Shown here piece after piece: positions 35,539 through 45,197 of a stretch of 64,000 nucleotides of DNA. This DNA is from Lentimicrobium sp. L6. Lineage in GTDB: Bacteria; Bacteroidota; Bacteroidia; Bacteroidales; UBA12170. The DNA lies in assembly GCF_013166655.1 (NCBI RefSeq), contig NZ_JABKCA010000010.1, positions 16,218 to 80,217 of the forward strand, read 5' to 3'. Within the stretch, counting starts at the first letter, position 1; each line of letters begins with the position of its first letter. A program made the position numbers and the translations under genes. Below the pieces are notes generated by a model. The model was given only the letters and a program-made list of their open reading frames with translations. It had not been told where the DNA came from and did no database searches.

Positions 35539-36810
35539 ATGTTGTATTCTTTCTATGATTATTTCGATCCGTATTTAGCAAAATTCTATTCTTATTTGGG
35601 ATTCTCCGATGAGACTAGTGAGGTTTATGCCAATTATAGTGAACTATTGATAGCCTTTGTTCTATCAGTGATTTTCTTTTATTTGGTTCGCTTTTTATTG
35701 AGAGTGGTATTGATTAAAGCCATCAGTAAAACTAAAAACCAATGGGATGATTTATTATTGAATCATAAGGTATTACATAAAGCCAGTTATTTGGCACCAG
35801 GTATTATCATGGATTATTCGGTAGACCATATATTAGCCAATCTTCCAGGTTTGCTTTCTGTGGTTAATTTAATGCTGGATATTTATTTTGCAATAGTAAG
35901 CGCCATGATCATTAACTCCATTATTGGAGTATTGGCACATATTGTAACTTTCCTTTCCAAGAATAAAAGATTGCCTATTAAAGGGATTTCTCAGGTCTTG
36001 AAAATTATAGTTTATATCATCACCACCATTGTTATCATTTCCTTTCTTTTGGGTAAAGAACCAGGAGCTATATTAGCTGGTTTGGGAGCGGCTTCTGCCA
36101 TCATCATATTAATTTTTAAAGATGCCATCCTAGGTTTTGTGGGTGGAATTCAGCTCTCAGCTTTAGATATGGTAAAAGAAGGGGACTGGATTAGTCTGCC
36201 TAAGCATAATGCCGATGGAACTGTAATTGATATTTCGCTCACCACCGTTAAAGTTCAAAATTGGGATAAAACCATTTCTACCGTTCCTACTTATTCTTTG
36301 GTTTCTGAGTCGGTGAAAAATTGGCGAGGAATGGAGGAGTCTGGTGGAAGAAGAATTAAGCGTTCCATTAATATTGACATGACGACTGTGAAGTTTTGTG
36401 ATCAAGAAATGATAGACAAGTTTAAAACTTATGACTATTTGGCTGATTATGTGGATAGCACAGAGAAGCAGTTGAAGGAGTATAACACGAAAGCCAAAAT
36501 TAATTCTGGAGTTAAAGTAAATGGGCGCCGCCAGACCAACCTTGGTGTATTTAGAGCATATTTAGTACGCTATCTTAGAAATAAACCTGAGATTCATAAT
36601 GATATGACTTTTATCGTGCGTCAGCTAGATCCTTCGGAAAAAGGTATTCCTATGGAAATCTATGTGTTTAGTCGCATACAATCTTGGGTAGAGTATGAAG
36701 CCATACAATCAGATATCTTTGATCATATTTTAGCAGCCATCCCAGAATTCGACCTTAGAGTTTTCCAAGAGCCTACAGGTTCTGATTTTAGAGGAGTCTT
36801 TAAAAATTAG
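35539..36810 (+). CDS. Mechanosensitive ion channel of the MscS superfamily (YbdG-like)
   Basis: The 423-aa protein has about five N-terminal membrane helices (to residue about 180). The MscS pore/beta core follows: GAILAGLGAASAIIILIFKDAILGF-type pore helix, then VKEGDWISLP, GTVIDISLTTVKVQNWDKT and the PTYSLVSESVKNW strand. A cytoplasmic C-terminal domain extends to residue 423. The length, the WRGMEESGGRRIKRSI block and FxxYLxxYLRNKP are like E. coli YbdG (MscM). Such channels open under hypo-osmotic stress. It has its own promoter and no partner gene. Confidence 0.93.
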   Translation: MLYSFYDYFDPYLAKFYSYLGFSDETSEVYANYSELLIAFVLSVIFFYLVRFLLRVVLIKAISKTKNQWDDLLLNHKVLHKASYLAPGIIMDYSVDHILANLPGLLSVVNLMLDIYFAIVSAMIINSIIGVLAHIVTFLSKNKRLPIKGISQVLKIIVYIITTIVIISFLLGKEPGAILAGLGAASAIIILIFKDAILGFVGGIQLSALDMVKEGDWISLPKHNADGTVIDISLTTVKVQNWDKTISTVPTYSLVSESVKNWRGMEESGGRRIKRSINIDMTTVKFCDQEMIDKFKTYDYLADYVDSTEKQLKEYNTKAKINSGVKVNGRRQTNLGVFRAYLVRYLRNKPEIHNDMTFIVRQLDPSEKGIPMEIYVFSRIQSWVEYEAIQSDIFDHILAAIPEFDLRVFQEPTGSDFRGVFKN

Positions 36811-36990
36811 AATTGATTATTATTCTTAAAACTAAGTTTATTTGTGGTTTTAGTGCTATGGTATCTGCTAATAATACATCGCTTCTATTTTGAACTACAA
36901 ATAGAGGAGGGCTAATAAGAATCTATCCAAACTGTTGGTATTACAAGTGATTCAGGTAAAAAGAGTAAATCGAGAACCCTAAAAATAAAA

Positions 36991-37020
36991 TTTGATTTCA
37001 ATCAATTTTTTATAGCTTTG
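36991..37020 (+). promoter_or_regulatory. Promoter of the DUF5687-ABC gene pair
   Basis: TTTG at 36991-36994 and TAGCTTTG at 37013-37020 are separated by 18 bp, a near-consensus Bacteroidota promoter. It lies 29 bp before the permease start. Confidence 0.55.
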
Positions 37021-37049
37021 TTTAAACATTAACAAAGAAATATCAGCTT

Positions 37050-38525
37050 ATGTTCAAGTGGTTTATTCTTCATCAATGGAAGTCGGCACGCCGCAGCAGT
37101 ATTTGGCAAAAGAACCTAGGGTTAAACATCTTTATTGGTTTTTTATTAGTCATTTTGCTTTCCTATATTGTTATCTTAGGTATTTTCTTAGATCAGATTT
37201 TACTCGAAGTAGTAAAAGACAAAGACCCCGAAGCAGTGGCGAGTGGAGGTTTAATATATTACTTCCTGATTGTTTTTGTGATGCGGTTTTTTATGCAAAC
37301 CATTCCTGCGATGCAAGCCATACCCTATTTGCATTTGCCCGTGAAACGCAGCTCCTTAGCTTCTTATCTCACCCTGTCTTCTATGACTAACTTTTTCAAC
37401 TGGATGCCAGTTCTGATTTTCTTGCCCTTTACTTTAAAATGGGTGGCCGAATTTCATGGCATGCCCTCCGCTATGATTTGGTTTTTTGGAATACTATTTT
37501 TCGAATGGGCCTTGAATTTTAAGCTGATTTGGTTGAAAAGAAAAAGTACGGGGAAGCCTTGGTTAGGTTTTGTTTTAATAGCAATAATTACCAGTTTGTT
37601 CCTTCTCGATAACTATGATATTTTTTCTATCTCCAATATAAGTGAGTGGTTTTTTATGGGGCTTTTAGTTCAGCCTTTATATATCATTGTTCCTGTTGTG
37701 GCTCTTCTTTTCTGGTATTTTTATAATATCTTTTTTATTAAAAGCATTATATATGTGGAGGATCTTTCACAAAAAGAAAAATCTGATCATAGCTTAAGCG
37801 ATTCTTTTGTAAAGCTTAAAGAATTTGGAGTAGTAGGGGAGTTGGTATTAAAAGAAGTTCGTTTATTATTTAGAAATAAACGCTCCAGAACGGTTCTATT
37901 CCTTATCCCCATGTTTTTATTATATGGTTTGATATTTTATCCCAATGAGATTTATAATACAAAATCGGGTTGGTTGGTGTTTGTGGGTTTATTTATCACG
38001 GGAGGTTTTTTAATGGCTTACGGACAGTATATTATGGCATGGGAAAGTGCGCATTTCGATTTCATATTGAGCTCTAAAACCAGCTTTTATGATTATTTTA
38101 AAGCCAAGTATTATTTAATGGTGATAGTTTCTGTGGTATTATATTTCTTCACCATCCCCTATATTTATTTCGGAATGGAGATTTTCTATTTAAATATCGC
38201 CGCACTTATTTATAATATTGGCGTGAATGCGCTATTGCTGCTATATACGGCTTCGTATAATAAAAAGCGAATGGATTTAAGCAAAGGAGCTATGATGAAC
38301 TATCAAGGCGTGGGCATCAATAATTTTCTGATTGTTCTTCCCTTATTAATTATCCCCATGCTTATTTATGCGCCCATTAAAGCCTTTTTTGGATACGAAG
38401 TAGGCGTTATGTTTTTGAGTCTACTTGGAATTCTAGGAATGATTTTCCATAAATATTTTATCAACTTAGCTGTAAAACATTTCCAAGAGAAAAGATATGG
38501 AATTGCAGAAGGTTATCGTCAATAA
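37050..38525 (+). CDS. DUF5687 family ABC transporter permease
   Basis: The 491-aa protein is almost wholly membrane-embedded, with about 11-12 helices. It starts with FKWFILHQWKSARRSSIWQK, the signature of the Bacteroidota DUF5687 family of ABC-2-like permeases. Helices such as FIGFLLVILLSYIVILGIFL and FLIPMFLLYGLIFYP flank a central cytosolic loop (KLKEFGVVGELVLKEVRLL). Its partner ATPase gene begins 16 bp after its stop. The exported substrate is unknown. Confidence 0.85.
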   Translation: MFKWFILHQWKSARRSSIWQKNLGLNIFIGFLLVILLSYIVILGIFLDQILLEVVKDKDPEAVASGGLIYYFLIVFVMRFFMQTIPAMQAIPYLHLPVKRSSLASYLTLSSMTNFFNWMPVLIFLPFTLKWVAEFHGMPSAMIWFFGILFFEWALNFKLIWLKRKSTGKPWLGFVLIAIITSLFLLDNYDIFSISNISEWFFMGLLVQPLYIIVPVVALLFWYFYNIFFIKSIIYVEDLSQKEKSDHSLSDSFVKLKEFGVVGELVLKEVRLLFRNKRSRTVLFLIPMFLLYGLIFYPNEIYNTKSGWLVFVGLFITGGFLMAYGQYIMAWESAHFDFILSSKTSFYDYFKAKYYLMVIVSVVLYFFTIPYIYFGMEIFYLNIAALIYNIGVNALLLLYTASYNKKRMDLSKGAMMNYQGVGINNFLIVLPLLIIPMLIYAPIKAFFGYEVGVMFLSLLGILGMIFHKYFINLAVKHFQEKRYGIAEGYRQ

Positions 38526-38541
38526 TTTAAAAATACAAGTG

Positions 38542-39240
38542 ATGTTGAATATTAAACAAATATCAAAAGAATATAGTGGTGAAACTGTTTTAAACATTCC
38601 ACAATTAGAAATTAAAAAAGGGGAGAGCTTTGGCTTAGTTGGTAATAATGGAGCAGGTAAAACTACCCTTTTTAGATTAATCCTCGATTTAATCAAAGCG
38701 CATACAGGCGAAATTTATTCCAAAGATACTAGTGTGGCAGGTTCTGAACATTGGAAAGCTTATACTGGTTCCTATTTAGATGAGGGTTTTCTTATCGATT
38801 TCCTTACTGCTGAAGAGTATTTTGAGTTTGTGGGTGCTATCAATGGATTGAGCAAAGGAGATATTGAAGATTTCATGAAGGGTTTTGAACCATTTTTCGA
38901 TGGGGAAGTTTTAGGCAAAAAGAAGTATATCAGGGATTTCTCCAAAGGAAATCAGAAAAAGATAGGCATCACCGCAGCTATTATGACACAGCCGGAAGTT
39001 TTGATTCTAGATGAGCCTTTTTCTAATTTGGACCCTAGTACTCAAATCCGTTTGAAAAAGCTTTTACGTAGTATGCAAGAAGACCAGAAAGTAACTATGC
39101 TCATTTCTAGTCACGATTTAAACCACGTGACCGAAGTATGTGATAGAATAGTAGTTTTAGATAAAGGAGAACTGGTTCATGATATTAAAACCAGTGAATC
39201 TACTTTGAAAGATTTAGAGTCTTATTTTTCGGTGGAGTAG
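38542..39240 (+). CDS. ABC transporter ATP-binding protein
   Basis: The start is ATG 38542 (MLNIKQISKEYSG), where the nucleotide-binding domain begins; an upstream in-frame ATG at 38497 overlaps the permease. The 232-aa ATPase has Walker A GNNGAGKTT, a signature loop reading DFSKGNQKK, Walker B VLILDEPFSNLDP and the H-loop SSHDLNH. It energises the DUF5687 permease next to it. The signature FSKGNQKK deviates from LSGGQ in the way common to ABC-2-type exporters. Confidence 0.95.
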   Translation: MLNIKQISKEYSGETVLNIPQLEIKKGESFGLVGNNGAGKTTLFRLILDLIKAHTGEIYSKDTSVAGSEHWKAYTGSYLDEGFLIDFLTAEEYFEFVGAINGLSKGDIEDFMKGFEPFFDGEVLGKKKYIRDFSKGNQKKIGITAAIMTQPEVLILDEPFSNLDPSTQIRLKKLLRSMQEDQKVTMLISSHDLNHVTEVCDRIVVLDKGELVHDIKTSESTLKDLESYFSVE

Positions 39241-39246
39241 GAGTTG

Positions 39247-40071
39247 TTAAGACAACTTCATATTCCCTTGACTAGCGCTTTTGAGCTTTAGTTTAGTAAT
39301 GACTTTCTTGGTGTATTCTGGGAATTGACCGCGCATCATCCAATCATAATAGCTAGGTTCTGTTTTGAATACCTCTGCTACTAATCTGCCTTTATGTTTT
39401 CCGAAATTGATGATTTCTTCGTCATTATCATTTAGAACAATATGGCCTATTAAATCCACATTTCTATTCACAGTGGAGAATTCGCTTAAGGCTTTCACAT
39501 TGTTTACTACAGGAGTGCTTACATTTCCTTTTTTATCGGTGAATTCTACTCCTTCGTACTTGTCGAGCATGGCTTCCATAATCTCAAAAGTTGCAATGGT
39601 ATCTGCTTCGGCACTATGTGCATTTATAAGTTCTTTTTCACAATAGAATTTATAGGCAGCCACCAATGTTCTTTGTTCCATTTTATGGAAGACATTTTGA
39701 ACGTCCACCAAATATCTGTTCTCTACATCGAAGTCAACACCGGCACGCAGAAATTCTTCAGCTAGAAGAGGAATGTCAAATCTATTGGAGTTATAACCAG
39801 CCAAATCACAGTTTTTGAGGAATGCATCTAGGCTTTTGGCTAAAGCTTTAAAGTTAGGTTCATCTTTTACATCTTCATCATAAATACCATGAATCTCTGA
39901 TGTTTCAACAGGGATGGGCATCTCAGGATTTACTCTTCGGGTTTTAATTTCCTTTTTTCCGTCGGGATGAATCTTTACGATACTGATTTCTACTATTCTA
40001 TCAGTTGCCACTTTTATTCCTGTGGTTTCTAAATCTAAAAAGGCTATTGGTCTTTTTAATTTCAACTCCAT
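39247..40071 (-). CDS. DnaQ-like DEDDh 3'-5' exonuclease with DUF3820-like tail
   Basis: This 274-aa protein has the DEDDh exonuclease fold. Asp13 and Glu15 are in FLDLETTG, a second Asp follows in GYNSNRFDIPLLAEE, and the last motif is AHSAEADT (His-x4-Asp). A C-terminal segment from about residue 205 (GKHKGRLVAEVFKTEPSYYDWM) matches the DUF3820/PolC-associated tail seen in many Bacteroidota exonucleases. It probably acts in DNA repair or RNA trimming rather than as the replicative proofreader. It converges with the ABC gene with only 6 bp between the stops. Confidence 0.92.
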   Translation of the reverse strand: MELKLKRPIAFLDLETTGIKVATDRIVEISIVKIHPDGKKEIKTRRVNPEMPIPVETSEIHGIYDEDVKDEPNFKALAKSLDAFLKNCDLAGYNSNRFDIPLLAEEFLRAGVDFDVENRYLVDVQNVFHKMEQRTLVAAYKFYCEKELINAHSAEADTIATFEIMEAMLDKYEGVEFTDKKGNVSTPVVNNVKALSEFSTVNRNVDLIGHIVLNDNDEEIINFGKHKGRLVAEVFKTEPSYYDWMMRGQFPEYTKKVITKLKLKSASQGNMKLS

Positions 40072-40415
40072 TGTGCTATTTTTTTTGGCAAAGTTAGTGA
40101 ATAATACCCATTGTATAACACCAGCTCTAAGCCATTTTATCTGCGATTACTACAAATTACAAACTAACTTGTCTTTAATATTTTTCAGAAATTCAGTATG
40201 TTTTTTAGCTATCATGTTATTATAAACTTAACTTTATAGACAATAGTGAGATTAACTAATCAGTGATGAATTTCTTCATTACACAGCATTCTATGCGATG
40301 ATTTTTTTTACTGTTCGATTTTATTATTGATTTTAAAGAAGTTCTATAAATATTGTATACTTTTGCGCGCTTGTTTAGTGACAAGATAAAATGAATCAAA
40401 TAAAAGAAGTAGAAG
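40072..40415. other. Divergent intergenic region
   Basis: These 344 bp hold no convincing gene; a minus-strand open frame at 40256-40513 runs into the nuclease gene and has no recognisable features. TACTTTTG at 40358-40365 is a -7-type box for the nuclease gene, with no -33 TTG at the right distance. Confidence 0.5.
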
Positions 40416-41324
40416 ATGGCATCGAATTGGAAAGATATAGCAAAGGATAAGCAAATTGCTTTTAAGAAGAGTCTCGGATTTACTAAATCTGGTACATATG
40501 GTAAGAAGAACAAGGAGTATGAAAACTTTTTACATGATTCTGATGCCCAAAAAGGAGGAAATTTTTACTGTCATAATAACCCAAAAGAGTGGCAAGCTTT
40601 AAGAGAGTGGGCCAAGGAGAATAAAGGAGAACGAGTTAACTTTGTGAGCTCCGATATGGTGAACTTAGTAGATAGTAAGCATATCCCTTATAATTTCATT
40701 TTTCCATTGGAGAAACTGCGCAATGAGCAGCCCGATTTAGTGAATACTTTCCTCGAAACCTTGTTTTCTAATAAGATTCAAGTGGATAAAGTAAATCGCA
40801 TCAAGATCGACTTTGCTTCTGATATGAAGAAACATGAATTATTGGATGATAATACCAGTTTTGATGCTTATATAGAATATGAAAGCGGAGAAAGTAAATG
40901 TGCTTTAGGAATTGGATTTAAATATGCCGAGAAATCTTATCCTTATGATAAACGAGAAAAAGCCAGGATGTTCGAACAAGAGGATTCTATCTACCATGTA
41001 TTAACTAGAGATAGTTATTTCTTTGTAACTGAAAAAGTAAACGAGTTACGGACAGATCAGTTGAAGCAGTTGTGGAGAAACCATTTGCTAGGATTAAAAC
41101 TAGCTGCCAATAAGCAATTAAACGATTTCCGTTCAGTCCATATTTATCCTGAAGGCAATACCTACCAGGCTGAAGCTTCTGAGAAGTATACTACATGTCT
41201 CAGAGAATCAAAAAGAGATTATTTCTTTCCTATCACCTTTGAGAAATTCATTATTACTGCCGAAAATGTATTTGGTAGTTTAGAAGGACAGGAGTGGATT
41301 GAATATTTGAAAGCACGTTATTAA
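40416..41324 (+). CDS. PGN_0703-type putative restriction endonuclease (PD-(D/E)xK)
   Basis: The 302-aa protein resembles the PGN_0703 family of putative endonucleases. The catalytic core would be FDAYIEYESGES followed by GIGFKYAEK, giving Asp, then a Lys on the next strand, as in PD-(D/E)xK enzymes. It then has KAR-MFEQEDSIYHVLTRDSYFF and the aromatic HLLGLKLAANKQL helix. No methyltransferase or specificity gene lies nearby, so a complete restriction-modification system is not present here. It could be a Type IV-like or a repair nuclease. The assignment is by motif only. Confidence 0.7.
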   Translation: MASNWKDIAKDKQIAFKKSLGFTKSGTYGKKNKEYENFLHDSDAQKGGNFYCHNNPKEWQALREWAKENKGERVNFVSSDMVNLVDSKHIPYNFIFPLEKLRNEQPDLVNTFLETLFSNKIQVDKVNRIKIDFASDMKKHELLDDNTSFDAYIEYESGESKCALGIGFKYAEKSYPYDKREKARMFEQEDSIYHVLTRDSYFFVTEKVNELRTDQLKQLWRNHLLGLKLAANKQLNDFRSVHIYPEGNTYQAEASEKYTTCLRESKRDYFFPITFEKFIITAENVFGSLEGQEWIEYLKARY

Positions 41325-41515
41325 TGGTGTGTCGCTAACAGGTTGTTCACTAGTTGTTTATATGCCCTATTTTAAGTTTGTCAATCTTGAAGAATTAAAC
41401 AAGAAATGAGTGGGGAGATAGATCATGACTGTTAGTCAAGGCAAAAATGGTTTAGATTTTCACAATCTTTATTGATCCAGTTTATAGTAAAGTCAGGTTT
41501 ATTGCTGAGCTGTTA

Positions 41516-42898
41516 CTAAACCCAAACTAAAAATACCATACGAGCAATATAAAGATAAATCAATAGTCCCATAATATCGTTCACAGTGGTGATAAATGGA
41601 CCTGTAGCTAAGGCGGGATCTATTTCAAATTTATTTAAAAGCATGGGTACTAGGGTGCCAAAAAGAGAGGCAAATATGATGACTATAAACAGTGCAATAC
41701 TTACAGAAATAGTTAAGGGGAATGAGTCGTGGAAGAAATAACTGTAGGTGAATATTAACATAGAAAGGATAATTCCATTAACAAAGGATACTGCTAATTC
41801 TTTGACCAGTTTTTTTGCTATGCTATCGATTCCCATATCGCCAGATGCAATTCCTTGTACTATGATAGAAGAAGATTGTACTCCAGCATTACCACCCATT
41901 GCGGCAATGAGAGGAAGGAATAAAGCTAGGCCAGCATATTTTGCAATATCGCCCTCAAAATGACCAATAACTCCTGCTCCAATAATTCCGCCAAAGAGTC
42001 CTATGAGTAGCCAAGGAAAACGAGCACGTGTCAAACGATAAACACTATCGCTAGACTCCACATCATCGGTCAAACCAGAAATCATCTGGTAATCTTTTTC
42101 TGCTTCTTCTTTAATGACATCCACCACATCATCAATGGTAATTCTACCCATTAACTCTCCAGTCTTGTTAACAACTGGCAATGCTACCAAGTCATACTTC
42201 TGCATCATCAAAGCAACCTCCTCCGATTTTTCATCTAATTGGGCGCTGATGATATCGGTATTACAAATGTCTTTGGCTTTAGTTTGAGCTGAAGCAATTA
42301 ATAGAGATTTTAAGGATAGCGTACCTATTAATATATTGGCATCATCAACTACATAAATATAGTATACATCGTGAACTTCTTCGGCTTGTTTTCTAAGCTC
42401 TACCAAACACTGACGAACTGTAGATTCCTGATTAACCAAGAATAACTCTTTGGCCATTAGTCCTCCAGCACTGTCTTCGTCATAGCTTAAAAGCTCCTTA
42501 ATGTCTTCAATTTGCTCTTCATCTTTCATGTGATAAAGAACACGCTCCTGCTTTTCTTCTGGTAATTCCTGGATTAGGTCGGCTGCATCATCGGAATCCA
42601 TGTTCTCGATAAAACGCTTGGCAAGAATACTAGCAGGGAAGGCTTTTAAGAACTTCTTTCTATCATCCTCTTCTAATTCTGCTAAAACATCAGCTGCTAC
42701 TTCTTGCTCATGCAGCAAGAATGTAAATTTAGCTTCATCAATATTAAGTTCCTCGTATATCTCTGCAATATCAGCAGGATGAAGATCTTCCAACATGGCA
42801 ATGATTTGATCTTTTTGCTCAAATTCAATGTTTTGCTGAAGTTCCTCAATAAATTCTCGAGTCAACTCAAATTGTTCGTATGTATTGTTTTCTCCCAT
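41516..42898 (-). CDS. mgtE: Magnesium transporter MgtE
   Basis: This 460-aa protein is a full-length MgtE channel. The N-terminal superhelical domain (about 15-140) contains HPADIAEIYEEL and a DSDDAADLIQELPEE-type motif. Two CBS domains (about 140-265) follow, with GTLSLKSLLI and GRITIDDVVDVI. The C-terminal five-helix membrane domain contains GGNAGVQSSSIIVQGIA, and helix 5 carries the conserved Asp region (TGPFITTVNDIMGLLIYL). CBS and N domains sense Mg2+ and close the pore. It stands alone on the minus strand. A yybP or M-box type riboswitch is not visible in the short leader. Confidence 0.96.
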   Translation of the reverse strand: MGENNTYEQFELTREFIEELQQNIEFEQKDQIIAMLEDLHPADIAEIYEELNIDEAKFTFLLHEQEVAADVLAELEEDDRKKFLKAFPASILAKRFIENMDSDDAADLIQELPEEKQERVLYHMKDEEQIEDIKELLSYDEDSAGGLMAKELFLVNQESTVRQCLVELRKQAEEVHDVYYIYVVDDANILIGTLSLKSLLIASAQTKAKDICNTDIISAQLDEKSEEVALMMQKYDLVALPVVNKTGELMGRITIDDVVDVIKEEAEKDYQMISGLTDDVESSDSVYRLTRARFPWLLIGLFGGIIGAGVIGHFEGDIAKYAGLALFLPLIAAMGGNAGVQSSSIIVQGIASGDMGIDSIAKKLVKELAVSFVNGIILSMLIFTYSYFFHDSFPLTISVSIALFIVIIFASLFGTLVPMLLNKFEIDPALATGPFITTVNDIMGLLIYLYIARMVFLVWV

Positions 42899-43046
42899 TA
42901 AAGCAAAATTAATATTATTTATGAGTTTTACAGCTTATTTTGGTGAATTCTAAATAAAGAAAAACTAGTTTTAGTATTCTATCAGGGCGCTTATGCTTTT
43001 TCTAAGTGGCTTTGATTCACATAATGAGGAAAAAATGAAATTAGTA

Positions 43047-43586
43047 TTAGATTATCCCCTCATCTCTCAATATATCATATACTATTTCTTTACGGATTCT
43101 AGTATCTGGATATCCGTTAATAATAATAGCATACAAATTAGCATTCGGTTCTGCTTTATTGGTAACAATATCAGGTTGAGGTGGGAGGCTTGTTATTATT
43201 GGTCTAGGCAATTGCGATATAGAGGTATAGCTCGTTTCCAAATCGAATGGATAGAATTTTTTATTTTGTATCTGATAATTGCCACTAGCTGCATCAATAA
43301 TAATATAGCGGCATTGATGGGCCCAATTAGCAAAAGGCCAATCGTCAACAAAACAAATCCAATTATTGGCATATAACAGATTAACACTGGTATTATCCCA
43401 TAATGAAATAGTAGTTTGATTAGATACTGGAGCTTGGGAGATATAAACATCAATTTTATTGAGTTCTTGATCCAGTATTTGGTTTAACACCAAGTTAATA
43501 GCTTGTTGTTGTGTGAATTGTGCTTTCAGGTTTATTGAAATGAAACTAAAAAAGCTCATAAATAAAATTAAGGATAGTTTTTTCAT
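43047..43586 (-). CDS. Secreted 179-aa protein, unknown function
   Basis: The protein has a signal peptide (LILFMSFFSFISINLKA, cleaved near AQF). A PepSY-like first half with QAINLVLNQILDQELNKIDV follows. A conserved block WICFVDDWPFANWAHQCRY, seen in other Bacteroidota surface proteins, is followed by IIDAASGNYQIQNKKFYP. The last residues (ANLYAIIINGYPD...) resemble the start of a caspase-like C13 domain, but the gene stops 20 residues later. It may therefore be a natural short version or a truncated relative. Its start is 12 bp after the stop of the FG-GAP gene, so the two are probably one transcript. Confidence 0.65.
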   Translation of the reverse strand: MKKLSLILFMSFFSFISINLKAQFTQQQAINLVLNQILDQELNKIDVYISQAPVSNQTTISLWDNTSVNLLYANNWICFVDDWPFANWAHQCRYIIIDAASGNYQIQNKKFYPFDLETSYTSISQLPRPIITSLPPQPDIVTNKAEPNANLYAIIINGYPDTRIRKEIVYDILRDEGII

Positions 43587-43598
43587 AATACGTTTTTT

Positions 43599-45056
43599 TT
43601 ATTGTTTAATAATTTGAATAGTATTTGGCGTTTTATGGTCGTTTAAAATTTTTATAATATAAGCCCCAGGTTTGCAATTATTCCCATTTTGGTCTTTTCC
43701 ATTCCAGAGGATGCTTTGTTTTCCGGCAGTATATTTTTTCTCTAATTGCCATACTAGTTCTCCTTTTAGGTTAAATATTTCCAATAAAACCAAAGAGGCT
43801 TTTTCCAGCGTAAAATGAATTTGGGTTTGTTCGGTAAAAGGATTGGGATTTGCTGATAATGAAGATTTGTTTATATTGATATTGTTTATTGCCGCTATTG
43901 GGTTTTCAATAAAATTCCCTTCACCATCGTTAAACAATATTTCTAAATTGTCTGATACTATCTCATCCACTGTTTTTACACAAATAATATCCTGAAATCC
44001 ATTACCATCCATATCGGCACAAAAGAAACTTCTCCATTGCTCTTCAGGATTAGCTGCTGGCAATGCTATAAATTGCGAATCGGCCAATTGAAAATTGCCC
44101 TGATTATAATAAATCACATAGCCCGTTTTATCTAATAATTCAAACACCACATCTTGATATTCATTATTATTTATATCGCAAATCTGGAATTCTGAAGATT
44201 GAAAATATCCTACAAACTCTTCTTGAACTTCTAAATTATTATTTTCAATATTTTTATAAAAATCAAGTAGGGTAACAGGAGTTCCACCAAATGTGATAAT
44301 ATCATTTTCTCCATCAAGGTCAAAATCAACAATCTTGGCAGCATGCTTCCAACTACTTCCTTCTTCAAGTGTTATATTTTCGAAACCATTCACAGTGCTA
44401 AAAAAAACTTCAACACTTTGTCTGATTAAAACAATATCGGCCCTACCATCGCTATTGATATCTCCACAATCAATGGAATTTGGATATGCACCTTCCGTTT
44501 CATAATATTCGGGTGCAGAGAAATTGCCAATGCCATCATTATATAATACTCCCCAAAACTGGCCATGGTTAGATGTGATAGCCAAATCTACATGACCATC
44601 ACCATTTATATCGCCATAGTCAATATCGGAAATAGGCTCATGGGTGTTTAAAGCAAAGTCCTGATAGCTATTATACTCACCACCTGAGTTATAAAGTACT
44701 CTTATAAACATTTCTGAGATTTCTTCAGAAGCATCTATTCCCAAGCCAATAATATCTGGAAAATCATCATTATCAACATCAGCTAAAATAATATTGTATT
44801 GATAGGCGTAAAAATCTTTAATAGTATCGCTAATACTAAATTCTCCACTTTGCATATTGTCTAGCACTGTTATTACTGGGCTATCGAGCAACCAATATAT
44901 TCTATGGCCTACAATAATATCATTATCACCATCTAAATCGATATCACCAGCCATTGTGCTAAAAGCTAAGATTGGAATATTATATTTGCTTTTATTTCTG
45001 TCGGAAGTAAAAGAAACGAAAACAAGGGCGAGTAAAAAGAAGAGATACTTTTTCAT
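43599..45056 (-). CDS. Secreted FG-GAP/VCBS repeat protein with FlgD-like/T9SS C-terminal domain
   Basis: The 485-aa protein has a signal peptide (residues 1-17). At least six FG-GAP/EF-hand-like repeats with D-x-D-x-D-x-x-D calcium loops follow, for example DIDLDGDNDIIVG, DINGDGHVDLAI, DINSDGRADIVL, DFDLDGENDIITFGG and DMDGNGFQDIICVK. The last 85 residues are a sorting/FlgD-like Ig domain: NPFTEQTQIHF, LVLLEIFNLKGELVWQLEK, and WNGKDQNGNNCKPGAYIIKI. It is presumed to be exported by T9SS to the cell surface, where a calcium-bound propeller may bind partners. Ligands are unknown. Confidence 0.88.
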   Translation of the reverse strand: MKKYLFFLLALVFVSFTSDRNKSKYNIPILAFSTMAGDIDLDGDNDIIVGHRIYWLLDSPVITVLDNMQSGEFSISDTIKDFYAYQYNIILADVDNDDFPDIIGLGIDASEEISEMFIRVLYNSGGEYNSYQDFALNTHEPISDIDYGDINGDGHVDLAITSNHGQFWGVLYNDGIGNFSAPEYYETEGAYPNSIDCGDINSDGRADIVLIRQSVEVFFSTVNGFENITLEEGSSWKHAAKIVDFDLDGENDIITFGGTPVTLLDFYKNIENNNLEVQEEFVGYFQSSEFQICDINNNEYQDVVFELLDKTGYVIYYNQGNFQLADSQFIALPAANPEEQWRSFFCADMDGNGFQDIICVKTVDEIVSDNLEILFNDGEGNFIENPIAAINNININKSSLSANPNPFTEQTQIHFTLEKASLVLLEIFNLKGELVWQLEKKYTAGKQSILWNGKDQNGNNCKPGAYIIKILNDHKTPNTIQIIKQ

Positions 45057-45197
45057 CTGGATAAATTAGTTCTTGTAAAGATATAAATATATGCTCAATA
45101 AGTATAGTAGGTAAAAATTTGCTAAACATTATATAAAAAACGAAACATACCATATTGATAATTATATTTGCTAGCATAAAACTGATTCAATAAAACA

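Noticed and set aside
40256..40513. Minus-strand open frame at the start of the nuclease gene
   Set aside because: It overlaps the nuclease start and promoter region and has no family signs.
42993..43376. Plus-strand open frame opposite the 179-aa secreted protein
   Set aside because: The minus-strand gene has a signal peptide and a conserved block; the plus-strand frame has odd composition and no features.
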